64,000 nt of DNA from Lysinibacillus sp. JNUCC-52 (GCF_015999545.1 NZ_CP065546.1:1426001-1490000); one strand, 5' to 3'; shown: positions 26,640 through 36,264, counted from the stretch's first letter. Numbers and translations are program-made. Notes: generated by a model not told the origin, from the letters alone.

Positions 26640-26750
26640 CTCCAAAAAATAAAAAATCTCGTCGACTATAAATAGACGACGAGCGAATGAAACAGAGCTA
26701 AAACTCTACAAAATTCCGCCACTCACGAACTCGTGAGTGTTTGCTTATAA
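26640..26750 (-). promoter_or_regulatory. Leader with two hairpins: possible attenuator or riboswitch
   Basis: On the minus strand, a perfect hairpin CACTCACGA/TCGTGAGTG (26729-26748) is followed by about 50 bases and then a terminator-like hairpin CTCGTCG...CGACGAG with a T-run (26653-26680). The ribosome binding site comes at once. A terminator ahead of a coding region is the layout of a leader-controlled gene; it does not match a T-box, ykkC or fluoride motif that I can name. Confidence 0.5.
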
Positions 26751-26921
26751 AATTAGGACTATTATATGAAAATATTATATAAGTGTCAACACTATTTGCG
26801 ATTTTTTTGCAATTTAAATAGTATTTCTCAATAGCTTTAATAGCATTAACAAGTTTTATAAAACATTTATTTATTGGCAAATACAAAGTGCTTTATACCC
26901 AATAGACCGATAAGAAACACC

Positions 26922-27425
26922 TTAAATACTAGTACCTCTTTTAATAAAATATTTCCTTGAATCTTCTCTCATTTTTTCCGATAACGCTGAATCGAGTTCC
27001 TGATTCAACCAATCAAGTGTCTTTTTTTGAAGAAACAATCTCATTTGATTTTCTGCTTCTAACATAACCATGTTAATTGTACAAGTAGAGTTAGTTGTAC
27101 ACGATTGGCATTTCTCATCGTCTTGATACATCACATTATTTTTTAAGATATTTTTGCATTGAAAAATTGGCTTAATACCTTCGACTGCTCGAATGACATC
27201 CCAAAAAGAAATATTAGTTGGTTCCTTAGCCAGTTTATAACCCCCATTCACACCAGGAACCGAAATTACAATGCCAGCCTTTGATAATTTACTGAAAACT
27301 TTCGAAAAATAGGTTTCTGATAATCCTTGAAACTCTGCTAAATCTTTAATTCCAATTGTTTCTTTAAAAAATGCTGCAACTGAAGCACAGCAATTAGCGT
27401 CACAATTAGCTACTAAATAATGAAA
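26922..27425 (-). pseudogene. Rrf2-family regulator lacking its start
   Basis: The frame reads YLVANCDANCCASVAAFF, then TIGIKDLAEFQGLSETYFSKVFSKL and VNGGYKLAKE: a typical Rrf2 winged helix. Later Cys residues (CKN.., C-x2-C-x5-C) suggest an Fe-S type. The first 12-15 residues of an Rrf2 protein are missing and no ATG, GTG or TTG precedes the conserved part; a stop lies at 27426-27428 and a strong terminator hairpin just upstream. It is a 5'-truncated gene unless a shorter internal start (MNGGYKL at 27251) is used, which would lack the DNA-binding helix. Confidence 0.7.
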
Positions 27426-27470
27426 TTAAAAAGGGAAGAAAGCTTTATTTTCTGCTTCTTCCCTTTCTAC
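27426..27470. terminator. Bidirectional hairpin
   Basis: AAAGGGAAGAA...TTCTTCCCTTT between the truncated Rrf2 gene and the next; flanked by A- and T-rich stretches. Confidence 0.75.
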
Positions 27471-27543
27471 TATTTATTTCCGAAAGACATTATCGTTCAA
27501 CACACTTTTTCGATTATGGCTCTTGCAGGTTGTTTAGGGGATA

Positions 27544-27987
27544 TTAATCTTGATAACAAGTGTCATAATCGCCTTTCATTAACAAACTTTTACAAGCCAA
27601 TCCATTTTCGTGATAAATCTCTTTACCTACTTTTAATTTAATACTTCGATTTGAATTTGGAAAATCTGGGTCATCATTTATAATAGACAAGATATCCTCA
27701 TCAAGCCATTTCATAGAAAAATTACTTTTTGCATCACTATAATAAATTGTATGTACATTATTGTTCTCACTATTGTTTTTAATTTCTACCCAGACATTCA
27801 CTCCACCTGCTGCACCACCATATGGCTCGTAATAAGCATTGGCAGTATACTTTTCTGTTGGGGATACGACAGGGCCAGGTCCCTTTTGGACGAATTCTCG
27901 ATCTATATCATTAAATGTAAAAAAATATGTTTCATATAGATAGATTGTAGATACTAAAGCCATCCCACATAGCATTGCCATCAGCAT
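27544..27987 (-). CDS. DUF5412-type membrane protein
   Basis: A 147-residue protein with an N-terminal anchor and a body of the DUF5412 type: SPTEKYTANAYYEPYGGAAG, VNVWVEIKN, YYSDAKSNFSMKWLDED. Role unknown. The frame continues open upstream for about 40 codons (to near 28110) with two more hydrophobic stretches but no ATG, GTG or TTG; a rare ATT/ATA start behind AAAGGGAG cannot be excluded. I use the ATG at 27987. Confidence 0.7.
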   Translation of the reverse strand: MLMAMLCGMALVSTIYLYETYFFTFNDIDREFVQKGPGPVVSPTEKYTANAYYEPYGGAAGGVNVWVEIKNNSENNNVHTIYYSDAKSNFSMKWLDEDILSIINDDPDFPNSNRSIKLKVGKEIYHENGLACKSLLMKGDYDTCYQD

Positions 27988-28321
27988 TTTTTTAGGAAAG
28001 GGTTTCTTTTTAATGACGGAAATTATGACATTCGTACAGAAAATGAAAAATAAAAGAATAGTAATAAATGCAATTAAGATACCAAATAAAATGAGTATAA
28101 TAATTCTCCCTTTCTGAAAGTGAAGTACATGAAACTAAAATATTTTAAAGTAAATGTTCATTGAATGGTTATGTAATTTTTTTCAGAAAAAAACTATATA
28201 TCTATCTATAAAGATGCAAATTGATCTGTTTTGGTTCCCACATAATTGTAATTAATAATAGCAGCTTTTCTTCGTGGTTTTTGAAAAGTTGTGCTATATT
28301 CAAAGTGTCAGGAGTGAGTGA

Positions 28322-28741
28322 ATGAAAAAGTTTTTAACAATTACCGCGATAATGCTTGTTTTACTCGGAGCAGCTGGCTATGCTGTGTGGCATTTTGGGA
28401 CAAATATCGCTTCCGAAAAAATAATCGAAAAAGTGGAATCTAATTTAGATGATGCAAATTTAGAAGAAGTAAAATCGTATATCGAGAATGATTCGATGGT
28501 TCAAGAAATTGTAAGTGAAGCAGCAACTACAAATCCAGAAACTCTCCCCTTCCAAACTAAGGAAGAGGCGACACGTGTGTTAATAAAAAAAGTAGGCATT
28601 AATCGTATACTTGAAATTCAGGAACAAGTGCAAAACGGATCTATTAGTAAGGATGAAGTATTATCTGAAATTGAAGGAAAACTATCTGAAGAAGAAATTT
28701 CTGCTTTAAAATATGTATTATATAAGGAATTGAATAAATAA
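28322..28741 (+). CDS. Exported/anchored helical protein, unknown
   Basis: A 139-residue protein with a signal/anchor (about residues 4-25) and an acidic helical body: EKIIEKVESNLDDANLEEVK and two similar helices. CAGGAGTGAGTG precedes ATG. No family recognised. Ends at a terminator. Confidence 0.6.
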   Translation: MKKFLTITAIMLVLLGAAGYAVWHFGTNIASEKIIEKVESNLDDANLEEVKSYIENDSMVQEIVSEAATTNPETLPFQTKEEATRVLIKKVGINRILEIQEQVQNGSISKDEVLSEIEGKLSEEEISALKYVLYKELNK

Positions 28742-28757
28742 ACTTAGCCATTAATAA

Positions 28758-28802
28758 TATAGACTCGATTCCCCTTTAGTGGAATCGAGTCCTTTTTTCC
28801 TT
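28758..28802 (+). terminator. Terminator
   Basis: GACTCGATTCC...GGAATCGAGTC followed by a run of T's, behind the 28322 gene. Confidence 0.9.
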
Positions 28803-28834
28803 ACATATTGACATCAAAGGCTACTACACAATGT

Positions 28835-29119
28835 TTAAATGCGTTGTTTTTCATACTCAAAGGGTTCTTCACACGAATAGATTTCATTGAAAAACCCCTT
28901 ATACGGGATATCATCTTCCAAGCATTTTATGAGATATGACAGCCCCTCATCACACTCCCGCTCTTCGCCATTATTCTGCATTATTTCAAATCTATCTAGA
29001 ATATTCTCCATAAGAGTTGCTTTTATAAATAAGGGTAATTGATCTACCATCGTATTACTAATATGAGTTTCGGAACGATATCCTTCAAGGACGATTTTAA
29101 AATAATCATCCATCATCAA
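28835..29119 (-). pseudogene. C-terminal fragment of a phosphotransferase-family protein
   Basis: A 94-residue open frame whose text (FKIVLEGYRSETHI, then VDQLPLFIKATLMENILDRFE) matches the C-terminal end of aminoglycoside phosphotransferase/APH-like kinases (FF-x-GYR...LPLFIK-x-R/L). The catalytic HGD and DFD parts are absent, and no ribosome binding site precedes it. It appears to be the end of a deleted kinase gene. Confidence 0.55.
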
Positions 29120-29210
29120 TATATTCTATATATTACCATATATACCTTTTTATTAAAATAGTTGTTTGACAAGTATCCATACTCCCATGAATAATGTAGC
29201 TTAGTAAATC

Positions 29211-29624
29211 TTAAAGCGTTTTTGTGTAATAATATCGCTTCCCCGTTAGCGGATAATGATTGAGGACAAATTCTTCTTGATAGCCTAGCTTGATATAAAA
29301 ATCGGGTGCTTGAAAACTAAACGTATTTAGGAAAGCATATTTGCATCCTCTGTTCATAGCAATCTTCTCAGCTTTCATCATCAATTCGGTACCAATATGC
29401 TGTCCACGAAGTTCTTCACTTACCCATAAATACTCAACTTCCAACCAATTTCCATGTGTATCCCCAATCAAACCCGCAACCCTTTTCCCCTCTTCATCTT
29501 CTACAAATAGACCAATATCTCTTATTAGCTTTTCTTCAATACTTTCAAGATTGTATTTTAATAGTTCTTGAAAAATATATTCTTTTTCCTGTTTAGTCAC
29601 ATTATCTGATTCAATGTATTTCAT
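29211..29624 (-). CDS. GNAT acetyltransferase
   Basis: A 137-residue compact GNAT: GLIGDTHGNWLEVEYLWV, then the acetyl-CoA loop SEELRGQHIGTELMMKAEKI and CKYAFLNTFSFQAPDFYIKLGY. The motif ...FYIKLGY is typical for small-molecule N-acetyltransferases. AGGAGGCGG precedes ATG. Substrate not determinable. It may form an operon with the downstream MFS gene (33 bases, same strand: the MFS ends at 29658). Confidence 0.88.
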   Translation of the reverse strand: MKYIESDNVTKQEKEYIFQELLKYNLESIEEKLIRDIGLFVEDEEGKRVAGLIGDTHGNWLEVEYLWVSEELRGQHIGTELMMKAEKIAMNRGCKYAFLNTFSFQAPDFYIKLGYQEEFVLNHYPLTGKRYYYTKTL

Positions 29625-29657
29625 TTTTCCGCCTCCTATTTGTGTGTCACTAATTGT

Positions 29658-30875
29658 TTAAAGTAGAAACTCTTTTTTAAAATACTTCTGCCTTTTTGCA
29701 CCTGTTACAGCTTTCAATGCCAATAAACCTAATAATAAAAAGGCAAATGACCCCATTAATCCAACAGGACGGATGGCAGTCCATTCAGCAGCTAACCCTA
29801 TTACAATTGTTAAAGCTACAATGCAACCCGCTTCAATGACACTAAAGATGCTGCCAAATCTCCCCATCATCTTCACAGGAACATGATTTTGGTAAAACGT
29901 CAAAAATCCTGTATTTGCAAATGTAACTGCAAACCCTATTATAAATACCCCTGTTGCTGCACTCATAAAGCCACTCGAACTATAAAGGACGACATAACCT
30001 ATTGAGGTAAAAATAGTCCCCATACCAATTAATAAATTCACTGCAAGTTGTTTTGAAAATACTGAGTTAATAATTGATCCTATTATAATACCCGCTCCAA
30101 AGATACTTAATAAAAAGCCATAATTGGTGTCTGATATGGAAAGGATGCCTTTAGCAAACGCTGCCTCAAGGGAATCAATCGCAGTCATAAATATCGTAGT
30201 CCCACTAAATATTAAATATATTTTTGTGATATAGGTATCGTTCTTACTAAAATGATATACCATGCGAAAATCTTTTTTTATCAAGTCCCATGTAAATCTT
30301 TGCGCCTCTGTCTCGTTGAGTCTTGTATCAACATTCGGTAGCATCATAATTATGAATGCTGAAAAAAATAAAGCCACTGCATTAATATGAATGGCCGTAT
30401 AAGGAGTCCCCATCCAAAACAAGATTCCAGCGATGACAGGGCCAATTAGTGAACCACATGAGTTAATAAAACTACGTAGCGCATTAAAACGTTGCCGATC
30501 GTTTTCTGGTATAAGTTTTGTCATATACACCATAGAAGTAGGCTGAAAAATAGCACTGCCCATATTAATGATAAAAGCTAGTACATAAACATAAATAAAT
30601 GAAGGTAAAAACGGAATTAACGCAATACAAATTGCTCGAAAAATATCTAAACACATCATAAGTCGTCTTGTATTTATCCGATCAATTAAACTACCTGCCC
30701 AAGCATTCGAACATATTGTTGCAATGGGACCTAATATATATAAAATAGCAATTGCAAGTGGAGAACCTGTTTCATTCAATATAATTAAATTTAGTGCGAT
30801 TAGGTACACCCATGCACCGACATTTGAAATGCCTATTCCCCCTAAAAGGATTAAAGGATATTTCCATCTGGACAT
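29658..30875 (-). CDS. MFS drug-efflux-like transporter with T-box leader
   Basis: A 405-residue MFS protein of the macrolide efflux (MefA/DHA3) type: WKYPLILLGGIGISNVG, then AGSLIDRINTRRLMM (motif A) and the GLIGPVIAGILFW-like text in the fifth helix. Twelve hydrophobic segments. GGAGTGG lies 8 bases before ATG at 30875. The leader carries a T-box terminator, so expression should depend on an uncharged tRNA. The product could export an antibiotic or an amino acid. The GNAT gene downstream is likely co-transcribed. Confidence 0.88.
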   Translation of the reverse strand: MSRWKYPLILLGGIGISNVGAWVYLIALNLIILNETGSPLAIAILYILGPIATICSNAWAGSLIDRINTRRLMMCLDIFRAICIALIPFLPSFIYVYVLAFIINMGSAIFQPTSMVYMTKLIPENDRQRFNALRSFINSCGSLIGPVIAGILFWMGTPYTAIHINAVALFFSAFIIMMLPNVDTRLNETEAQRFTWDLIKKDFRMVYHFSKNDTYITKIYLIFSGTTIFMTAIDSLEAAFAKGILSISDTNYGFLLSIFGAGIIIGSIINSVFSKQLAVNLLIGMGTIFTSIGYVVLYSSSGFMSAATGVFIIGFAVTFANTGFLTFYQNHVPVKMMGRFGSIFSVIEAGCIVALTIVIGLAAEWTAIRPVGLMGSFAFLLLGLLALKAVTGAKRQKYFKKEFLL

Positions 30876-30909
30876 CTTCACCACTCCATTTTTATTTTTA
30901 GTCAAACAA

Positions 30910-31200
30910 AATAAAAAAACTCACCCCCAAGATTTTCATCTTGGGGGCGAGTCATATCGCGGTGCCACCCCAGTTCATTTCTACATCGCTGTAGAAGTCT
31001 TATCGAGTACGGCATTGTGAAATAAAACACCTGCGATACTCTATCTCGTTAACGTGAGAATACGTTGCATCATCATTGCTTTAACAAACAAATCCAATGC
31101 ACAGCTCCGAGGCTTGTTTCAACATATTTCCTATCCCTCCTTTTCAGCTTCCAGAGGTCTCTGTAGATAGTACGTATATTTACTCTTCTTTTCATAGCTT
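30910..31200 (-). promoter_or_regulatory. T-box riboswitch leader of the MFS efflux gene
   Basis: On the minus strand, TGGGGTGGCACCGCGATA (about 30955-30975) is a textbook T-box sequence. It is followed by a strong terminator (arms ACTC-CCCCCAAGAT/ATCTTGGGGG, 30913-30952) and T-run. Stem I lies near 31080-31195 (AGAGACCTCTGG...). The specifier text is TTGAAACAAGCCTCGGAG (about 31102-31119). Aligning it with the proS leader in this window gives CAA (Gln); one base shift gives ACA (Thr). The amino acid is therefore uncertain. A tRNA-charging sensor ahead of an efflux pump is unusual. Confidence 0.9.
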
Positions 31201-31267
31201 TTTATATGTAATTTTGTAAATCTTATACTATTTCAAATTAAAATTCAATACATACACGGCTTTTTGT

Positions 31268-31696
31268 TCATGCATCATTAAAACTATTCCATAGATTTTC
31301 ATCAACGATAAAAAAACCTTCATGCGAACATGCTGCTAGTAAACATTGATCATCTTGATAAAACATCAAATCCTCTGGTAATTTTGGAGTAATCCAACCA
31401 AAAAGTGAGTTGCTTCGCTCCTTTAAAAATTGTGTCGTAACGTTATTTAAATGAAAATAAAAAACAAATGCTGTACTTTCACCAAGTATTGTTGTCTCCC
31501 ACTGTCGTTGAATTTTCCTGTCGATAATTTGGTCTTTTATTTCTGCCATTATTTCATCGACAAAGGCTAGCCTCAGTTTTTCATCATCCATTAATTGTCT
31601 GTTCTCTACAAACGCAAAACGGTTACATCTCGTTGCAAGAAACTCAATAAGATGTTGGTATCGTTTCCCTTCAACTTTTTCTCTAATCATAATCAA
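31268..31696 (-). CDS. Conserved-looking protein, unknown
   Basis: A 142-residue soluble protein, helix-rich N-terminal half (EGKRYQHLIEFLATRCNRFAF) and a mixed C-terminal half (STAFVFYFHLNNVTTQFL; PEDLMFYQDDQCLLAACSHEG). Likely initiated from a TTG at 31696, eight bases behind GAGGAGG. No recognised family; similar small proteins in Bacillus are sometimes labelled as sporulation related, which I cannot support. Confidence 0.55.
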   Translation of the reverse strand: MIMIREKVEGKRYQHLIEFLATRCNRFAFVENRQLMDDEKLRLAFVDEIMAEIKDQIIDRKIQRQWETTILGESTAFVFYFHLNNVTTQFLKERSNSLFGWITPKLPEDLMFYQDDQCLLAACSHEGFFIVDENLWNSFNDA

Positions 31697-31797
31697 TAGT
31701 AAAACCTCCTCACTTCAATATCCAAATTATAGCATTGATACTATATCGTACGAATAGGATGTAAATAAAAAACAAGTTGCAGTAAAATTTGAATTAT

Positions 31798-31850
31798 AAA
31801 AAGAACACAGCTTGGTTATGAAACATACCAAGCTGTGTTCTTTTTTAACT
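31798..31850. terminator. Strong terminator
   Basis: AGAACACAGCTTGGT...ACCAAGCTGTGTTCTTTTT, symmetric, between the 31268 and 31921 genes. Confidence 0.9.
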
Positions 31851-31920
31851 TTTACGGATCATAACAGTAGAGGTTACGTGAGACACAAATCACCAACTGT
31901 AGAGAGCGTAGTGATTAACA

Positions 31921-32817
31921 TTACAAGTCTATCGGCTTGCCACCTGTCACCCCATAAATCTGACCGGTAATATAACTTCCTTCATCAGAAGCTAGAAGAA
32001 CATATACCGGCGCAAGCTCCACTGGTTGTCCTGCACGACCGAGTGGCGTATTTTGCCCAAATTCAGGAATTTGTCCTTGCAATTGTCCATTATCTAATTG
32101 CAATGGCGTCCATATTGGTCCTGGCGCGACACCATTGACGCGCACACCCTTAGAAGCAAAGTATGTGGATAGCGATACCATAAAGTTGCTTATCGCACCT
32201 TTTGTAGCGGCATAATCCATTAAAGATGGGGACGGATCGAAAGATTGAACTGAGGTGGTGGTAATAATCGCACTTCCAGGTTCCAAATGTTCTTCAGCAG
32301 CTTTTACGGTCTCAAACATGCTGATGATGTTTACTTTGAAAGTGTCTTGCACTTGTTTGATTGTTAAATCACTTAGGGAAGGCTGTGCGATTTGTTGCGC
32401 AGCATTCAATACAAGCGTGTCCAATCCGCCAAAAGCTTCCACTGTTTTTGTAACAATCTCTGTCGCTGAGCCATCTTCTCGCAAGTCATATGGTAGCAGT
32501 AAGGCTTTTCTACCTGCTTTTTCAATGTATTCTTTGACTTCGTTAGCATCTTCCTCTTCGCCAGGGAAGAATTGGATGGCTACATTAGCTCCTTCACGTG
32601 CATAGGCAATGGCGGCGGCACGACCAATACCAGAATCGCCTCCAGTAATTAAGGCATTACGCCCTTCTAACCGATTGTATCCTTTATATGATTCTTCTCC
32701 ACAGTCAGGTTTGGGTCTCATTTCATTTTGTAGCGCTGGAGTGTTCTGTTCTTGATCCGGGAATTTTCTCGTTTGAAATTTCTTACGTGGGTCTGTTAGA
32801 TGTGGGTTTCCCATCAA
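31921..32817 (-). CDS. SDR-family oxidoreductase (YhdF/YdaD type)
   Basis: A 298-residue NAD(P)-dependent short-chain dehydrogenase. Key motifs: NALITGGDSGIGRAAAIAYA (TGxxxGIG), VLNAAQQIA (NAA), catalytic Ser in TTSVQS, and YAATKGA (Tyr-x-x-x-Lys). The unusual N-terminal 50 residues (DPRKKFQTRKFPDQEQ ... YKGYNRLEGR) are typical of the general-stress SDRs YdaD/YhdF/YhxC of Bacillus. Role: detoxification or stress redox chemistry. Substrate unknown. Confidence 0.92.
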   Translation of the reverse strand: MMGNPHLTDPRKKFQTRKFPDQEQNTPALQNEMRPKPDCGEESYKGYNRLEGRNALITGGDSGIGRAAAIAYAREGANVAIQFFPGEEEDANEVKEYIEKAGRKALLLPYDLREDGSATEIVTKTVEAFGGLDTLVLNAAQQIAQPSLSDLTIKQVQDTFKVNIISMFETVKAAEEHLEPGSAIITTTSVQSFDPSPSLMDYAATKGAISNFMVSLSTYFASKGVRVNGVAPGPIWTPLQLDNGQLQGQIPEFGQNTPLGRAGQPVELAPVYVLLASDEGSYITGQIYGVTGGKPIDL

Positions 32818-32991
32818 TTATCATCTCCTATTTTGTATAATTTTTAAATTGTCATAAAAAAATCGAAAACACTTTGTGAGCTTACACTCACCAAATCCTG
32901 TTACATTGTTTGAATACCCTGTGACTATTTACTTTAAACAGCTTCAGTTCTATTCCTCCCTATGCTTTAGCTATTTACTTATTCTTGCAAA

Positions 32992-33072
32992 AGAAAAAAC
33001 ACCTCATGTAAGCGAGCAGACTAGTCCATTTTGTAATGGATAGTTTGAACACTTACAGAAGGTGTTTTAAGT
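32992..33072. terminator. Long hairpin between genes
   Basis: AAACACCT..TGTAAG and CTTACAGAAGGTGTTTT pair across about 40 bases, which themselves contain TCCATTTTG/TGGA-like pairing; it stops transcripts of the 32817 or 34057 side. Otherwise 32818-33115 shows no gene. Confidence 0.6.
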
Positions 33073-33115
33073 ACCTCTATAATGATGTTTATAATGGTTA
33101 GACAAATGTTTGTGC

Positions 33116-34057
33116 TTATGCTTGTAACGCCTTAATTGCTTGAGCTACTTGCTCTTCTGTTAAATTGTGACGCACGATGTAGCGATTACGCTCATGCTTC
33201 GTACATTCGATTGTACAGCCACCTAAATGCTTTGCTTCATTTTCTTCAGATGCGATGATTTGCTTGTTACATTCAGGGTTTGCACAGTTAATGTAACGTT
33301 CACAAGGTTCACCGTCATAATGATCACGACCGATAATTACATGCTCTACTTGATTGATTGGCACTGTTAAACGCTCATCAAAGACGTACATTTGACCGTC
33401 CCATAATTGACCTTTCGCAACAGGGTCTTTTCCGTATGTTGCAACACCGCCATGTAATTGACCGACATTACCAAAGCCTTCACGTTTCATCCATCCTGAA
33501 AACTTCTCACAACGAATTCCACCCGTGCAATATGTTAAAACATTTTTCCCTTCGAAAAGCTCACGATTTTCACGTACCCATTCTGGTGTGTCACGGAAGT
33601 TTTCTACATCTGGTCGAATCGCGCCACGAAAATGGCCGACATCGTATTCATACGTGTTACGTACATCTAATACTACTGTATTTTCATCTTGCATTTCAGC
33701 AAGGAATTGTTCTGGTGACAGGTAGCGACCTGTTAATTCATGTGGGTTAACGTCTTCCTCTAAGCCTAAGTTTACTAACTCAGGACGTGGGCGTACGTGC
33801 ATTTTTTTGAATGCATGGCCATCTGCCGCATCTATTTTGAAGACTATGCCCTCAAATAAAGCATCAGCTTGCATATTTGCCATGTATTGTTCTGTTTGCT
33901 CAATCGTACCTGAAACAGTACCGTTAATGCCCTCATTTGCTACTAAAATACGACCTTTTAAACCGATTTCATTACACATTGCTAAATGCGTTGTAGAAAA
34001 TTCAGCTGGATCTTCAATCTTCGTGTAATGGTAATACAATAAAACTTGATAATTCAT
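33116..34057 (-). CDS. trhO: tRNA uridine(34) hydroxylase, rhodanese-like
   Basis: A 313-residue rhodanese-superfamily protein of the TrhO (YceA/YbfQ) type, which makes 5-hydroxyuridine at tRNA position 34 using oxygen. Visible: N-terminal [13 protein letters not shown], the GINGTVSG segment, the rhodanese loop with the catalytic Cys in [10 protein letters not shown] (about residue 180), and a C-terminal Cys-rich part (C-x-NPECNKQ, GGCTIEC). ATG at 34057 has AGGTG six bases upstream. Confidence 0.92.
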   Translation of the reverse strand: MNYQVLLYYHYTKIEDPAEFSTTHLAMCNEIGLKGRILVANEGINGTVSGTIEQTEQYMANMQADALFEGIVFKIDAADGHAFKKMHVRPRPELVNLGLEEDVNPHELTGRYLSPEQFLAEMQDENTVVLDVRNTYEYDVGHFRGAIRPDVENFRDTPEWVRENRELFEGKNVLTYCTGGIRCEKFSGWMKREGFGNVGQLHGGVATYGKDPVAKGQLWDGQMYVFDERLTVPINQVEHVIIGRDHYDGEPCERYINCANPECNKQIIASEENEAKHLGGCTIECTKHERNRYIVRHNLTEEQVAQAIKALQA

Positions 34058-34258
34058 ACTTTTCACCTATCATTTCATATATTTGCAGGATATACCTGAT
34101 AGTCTCTTTTACGACCTATTAACCATAAATGATAATCACTTAATATGCTATCGGTAATTAGGCTGAAATGTGTATAATTACATTTTTTAATAATTCAGAA
34201 AGTCTGGGAGCGATTAAAATGCAATACATGCTTACGATACTCGATTTTAAAGTCGATG

Positions 34259-34756
34259 TTATTCTTTTTCACTAACCTCTAAAATTTTTAAACCCTCGGA
34301 TGCTTCTGGCGCTTCAAAAAATTTTGTCACTTGTATAAACGTCGCTTCCGTATCAAAAACTGCTCTTTCAGGCTGTTCGTTACGTCTTTGTGCAATTTGA
34401 CGTAAGCATTGCTCGTTATTTAAATTAAGAAAAATTAGTTGATGATTTGCATTGACCTCTGACGCGATATCCAAAAACCACTTTCGCTGTTTTTGCGTGT
34501 TACCTGGAAAATCCATCACTACATCCGTACCAACACTTAATATATTTTGGACATGCTTTTTCAATATCGGCTTGAGCTGTGCTGAAAATTTTAGATAGTC
34601 CTCAAATGAATTGATCTGATTGGGATAAAGAGATGACAGCCATTCGTCCTCAGATAACAGTACCGCATGTTTTTCTATAGCCAATTGTTTTGATTTAGTT
34701 GATTTCCCTGCCCCCATTTTTCCACAGAAAAAGTATAGATTTCCTAATTTTTTCAT
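34259..34756 (-). CDS. P-loop kinase-like ATPase
   Basis: A 165-residue AAA/zeta-type nucleotide kinase: Walker A GKMGAGKST (residues 12-20), a helix with LSEDEWLSSLYP, and DVVMDFPGNTQKQRKWFLD (Walker B-like Asp). The C-terminal lid includes RNEQPERAV. It would phosphorylate a small substrate, possibly as a resistance or salvage kinase. GGAGG precedes ATG. The exact function is unknown. Confidence 0.8.
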   Translation of the reverse strand: MKKLGNLYFFCGKMGAGKSTKSKQLAIEKHAVLLSEDEWLSSLYPNQINSFEDYLKFSAQLKPILKKHVQNILSVGTDVVMDFPGNTQKQRKWFLDIASEVNANHQLIFLNLNNEQCLRQIAQRRNEQPERAVFDTEATFIQVTKFFEAPEASEGLKILEVSEKE

Positions 34757-34980
34757 ATTTTTATTCCTCCGAGCTTTTTTTATTTGTTGTTGCCCTACCT
34801 TGTAAAACTATAATTTACAAATGAGCCGATAGTTCAAAAACTTCATTCCTTTTTAAGCAACAGAAAAAAACGAATTCTAAAATCAAAATCCGTTCTTCAT
34901 AAATTCTTATATTAACTCTAACATAATGTTTATATGTGACAACACATTGGTACAGAAGTGTTTAAGCTGTTAAGACGTTA

Positions 34981-35886
34981 TCAAAAGCGTTCCATCGTTA
35001 AATCAGTATTTACTGAAACCCCAGCTTTATTTCCTTTAGCAGCTGAAATCATTAAAGAGGATGGTTTAGATCTTTCGGTTTCCCCTGCAATATATACGTT
35101 TTTTTGAGTTGTCCTACCAACACCATCAGTTATAACTTTTCCATCTTCATGAATATCACAGCCAAGCCTCTCAGCAAAATGATTTGGACGATAATAAGAT
35201 GGGGCAACAAATCCACCTGTTCTTCTAATTGTTGCTCCTGTTTCAAACTCTATTTTTTGTAAGTAACCGTCATTTCCTATTAAGTCTTTTATCTTTTCCG
35301 ATATCATTTTGATATTGTGTTTTTGCAACTCCATTGTACCTTCTTTAGATAATTGAGCTCCATTCGTTAAGACAACCAAATCTTGCGACCAATTATAAAC
35401 TAACTTAGTCAAATGCAGTACATGCTCTTCTTTTTCCGCAATAACTACTAATGGCTTATCTTTCTGCTCCCAGCCATCACAATACGGACAACTGAATAGA
35501 CTTTTCCCATAAAACCTTCTTATACTTGGAATAGTAAATATTTCTTGAATACCTGTGGCGAGTATTATTTTTTCAGAAACAAATTCCTCACTATTAGATG
35601 TTTTGACTATAAATCGCTCATTACCAAAATCCTTAATAATTTCATTCACTGTTGCAGTAAAATATGATACGGTCGGATAATTCTCCAACTCTTTTAACGC
35701 TGTTTCTTTAAACGCTTGTGGTTTTATCCCATCACGGGTAATAAATCCATGTGACGCTTGTGTCACACTATTCCTATTCGTGCTATTGTCAAATAATGCA
35801 ATATTTCTTCTAGCCCTTCCTAAAGTTAAGCTAGCACTTAACCCAGAAGGACCCCCACCTATAATGATACAATCGAGGATATTCAT
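34981..35886 (-). CDS. Thioredoxin reductase-like FAD/NAD(P) oxidoreductase
   Basis: A 301-residue flavoprotein: IIGGGPSGLSASLTLGRA (FAD), CPYCDGWE with the redox pair C-x2-C (about 134-137), and KNVYIAGETERSKPSSLM (second FAD motif). The NADPH site is short. It is like TrxB but the sequence around the active Cys pair (CPYCDGW) fits the small TrxB-like group of unknown electron acceptor. GGAGG precedes ATG. Stands alone. Confidence 0.85.
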   Translation of the reverse strand: MNILDCIIIGGGPSGLSASLTLGRARRNIALFDNSTNRNSVTQASHGFITRDGIKPQAFKETALKELENYPTVSYFTATVNEIIKDFGNERFIVKTSNSEEFVSEKIILATGIQEIFTIPSIRRFYGKSLFSCPYCDGWEQKDKPLVVIAEKEEHVLHLTKLVYNWSQDLVVLTNGAQLSKEGTMELQKHNIKMISEKIKDLIGNDGYLQKIEFETGATIRRTGGFVAPSYYRPNHFAERLGCDIHEDGKVITDGVGRTTQKNVYIAGETERSKPSSLMISAAKGNKAGVSVNTDLTMERF

Positions 35887-36264
35887 TTTTTACCTCCGTA
35901 TTGAATTGGTTTTATTGTGAATTGTTCTTTCATAATAGAACTACATTATTTCCCACATTATAGATTTCCATTCTTTACACCACTATTATAGGTTTTCTTG
36001 TTTTTATAACGAAGAAGTTTTGTTTATTCCACTATTCTGACCCGTTAGCTGAATGCACCAATTGTTGAACACAAGTGCTACTTAATGAATAAAACCAATC
36101 TTGAATTTTAAAATTAGCCATAAATGCTACCTTGAGATCTAAGAATGTCCACCATACTTCCACTAATTTTTATCTTTTTTTCTCTTTTAAGTTTGAAGAG
36201 GTTTAATAAAGGTTATTAAACACTATAGCGAAATATTTAAAATACAAAATAGGAGATGGACAGT
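35887..36264. other. Intergenic, nothing recognised
   Basis: About 380 AT-rich bases between divergent genes. It should hold the promoters of the flavoprotein and the GlsB-like gene. No RNA, repeat or remnant was seen. Confidence 0.5.

Noticed and set aside
26698-26886. 62-residue minus-strand frame
   Set aside because: Overlaps the leader hairpin of the EamA gene, no ribosome binding site, and text not protein-like.
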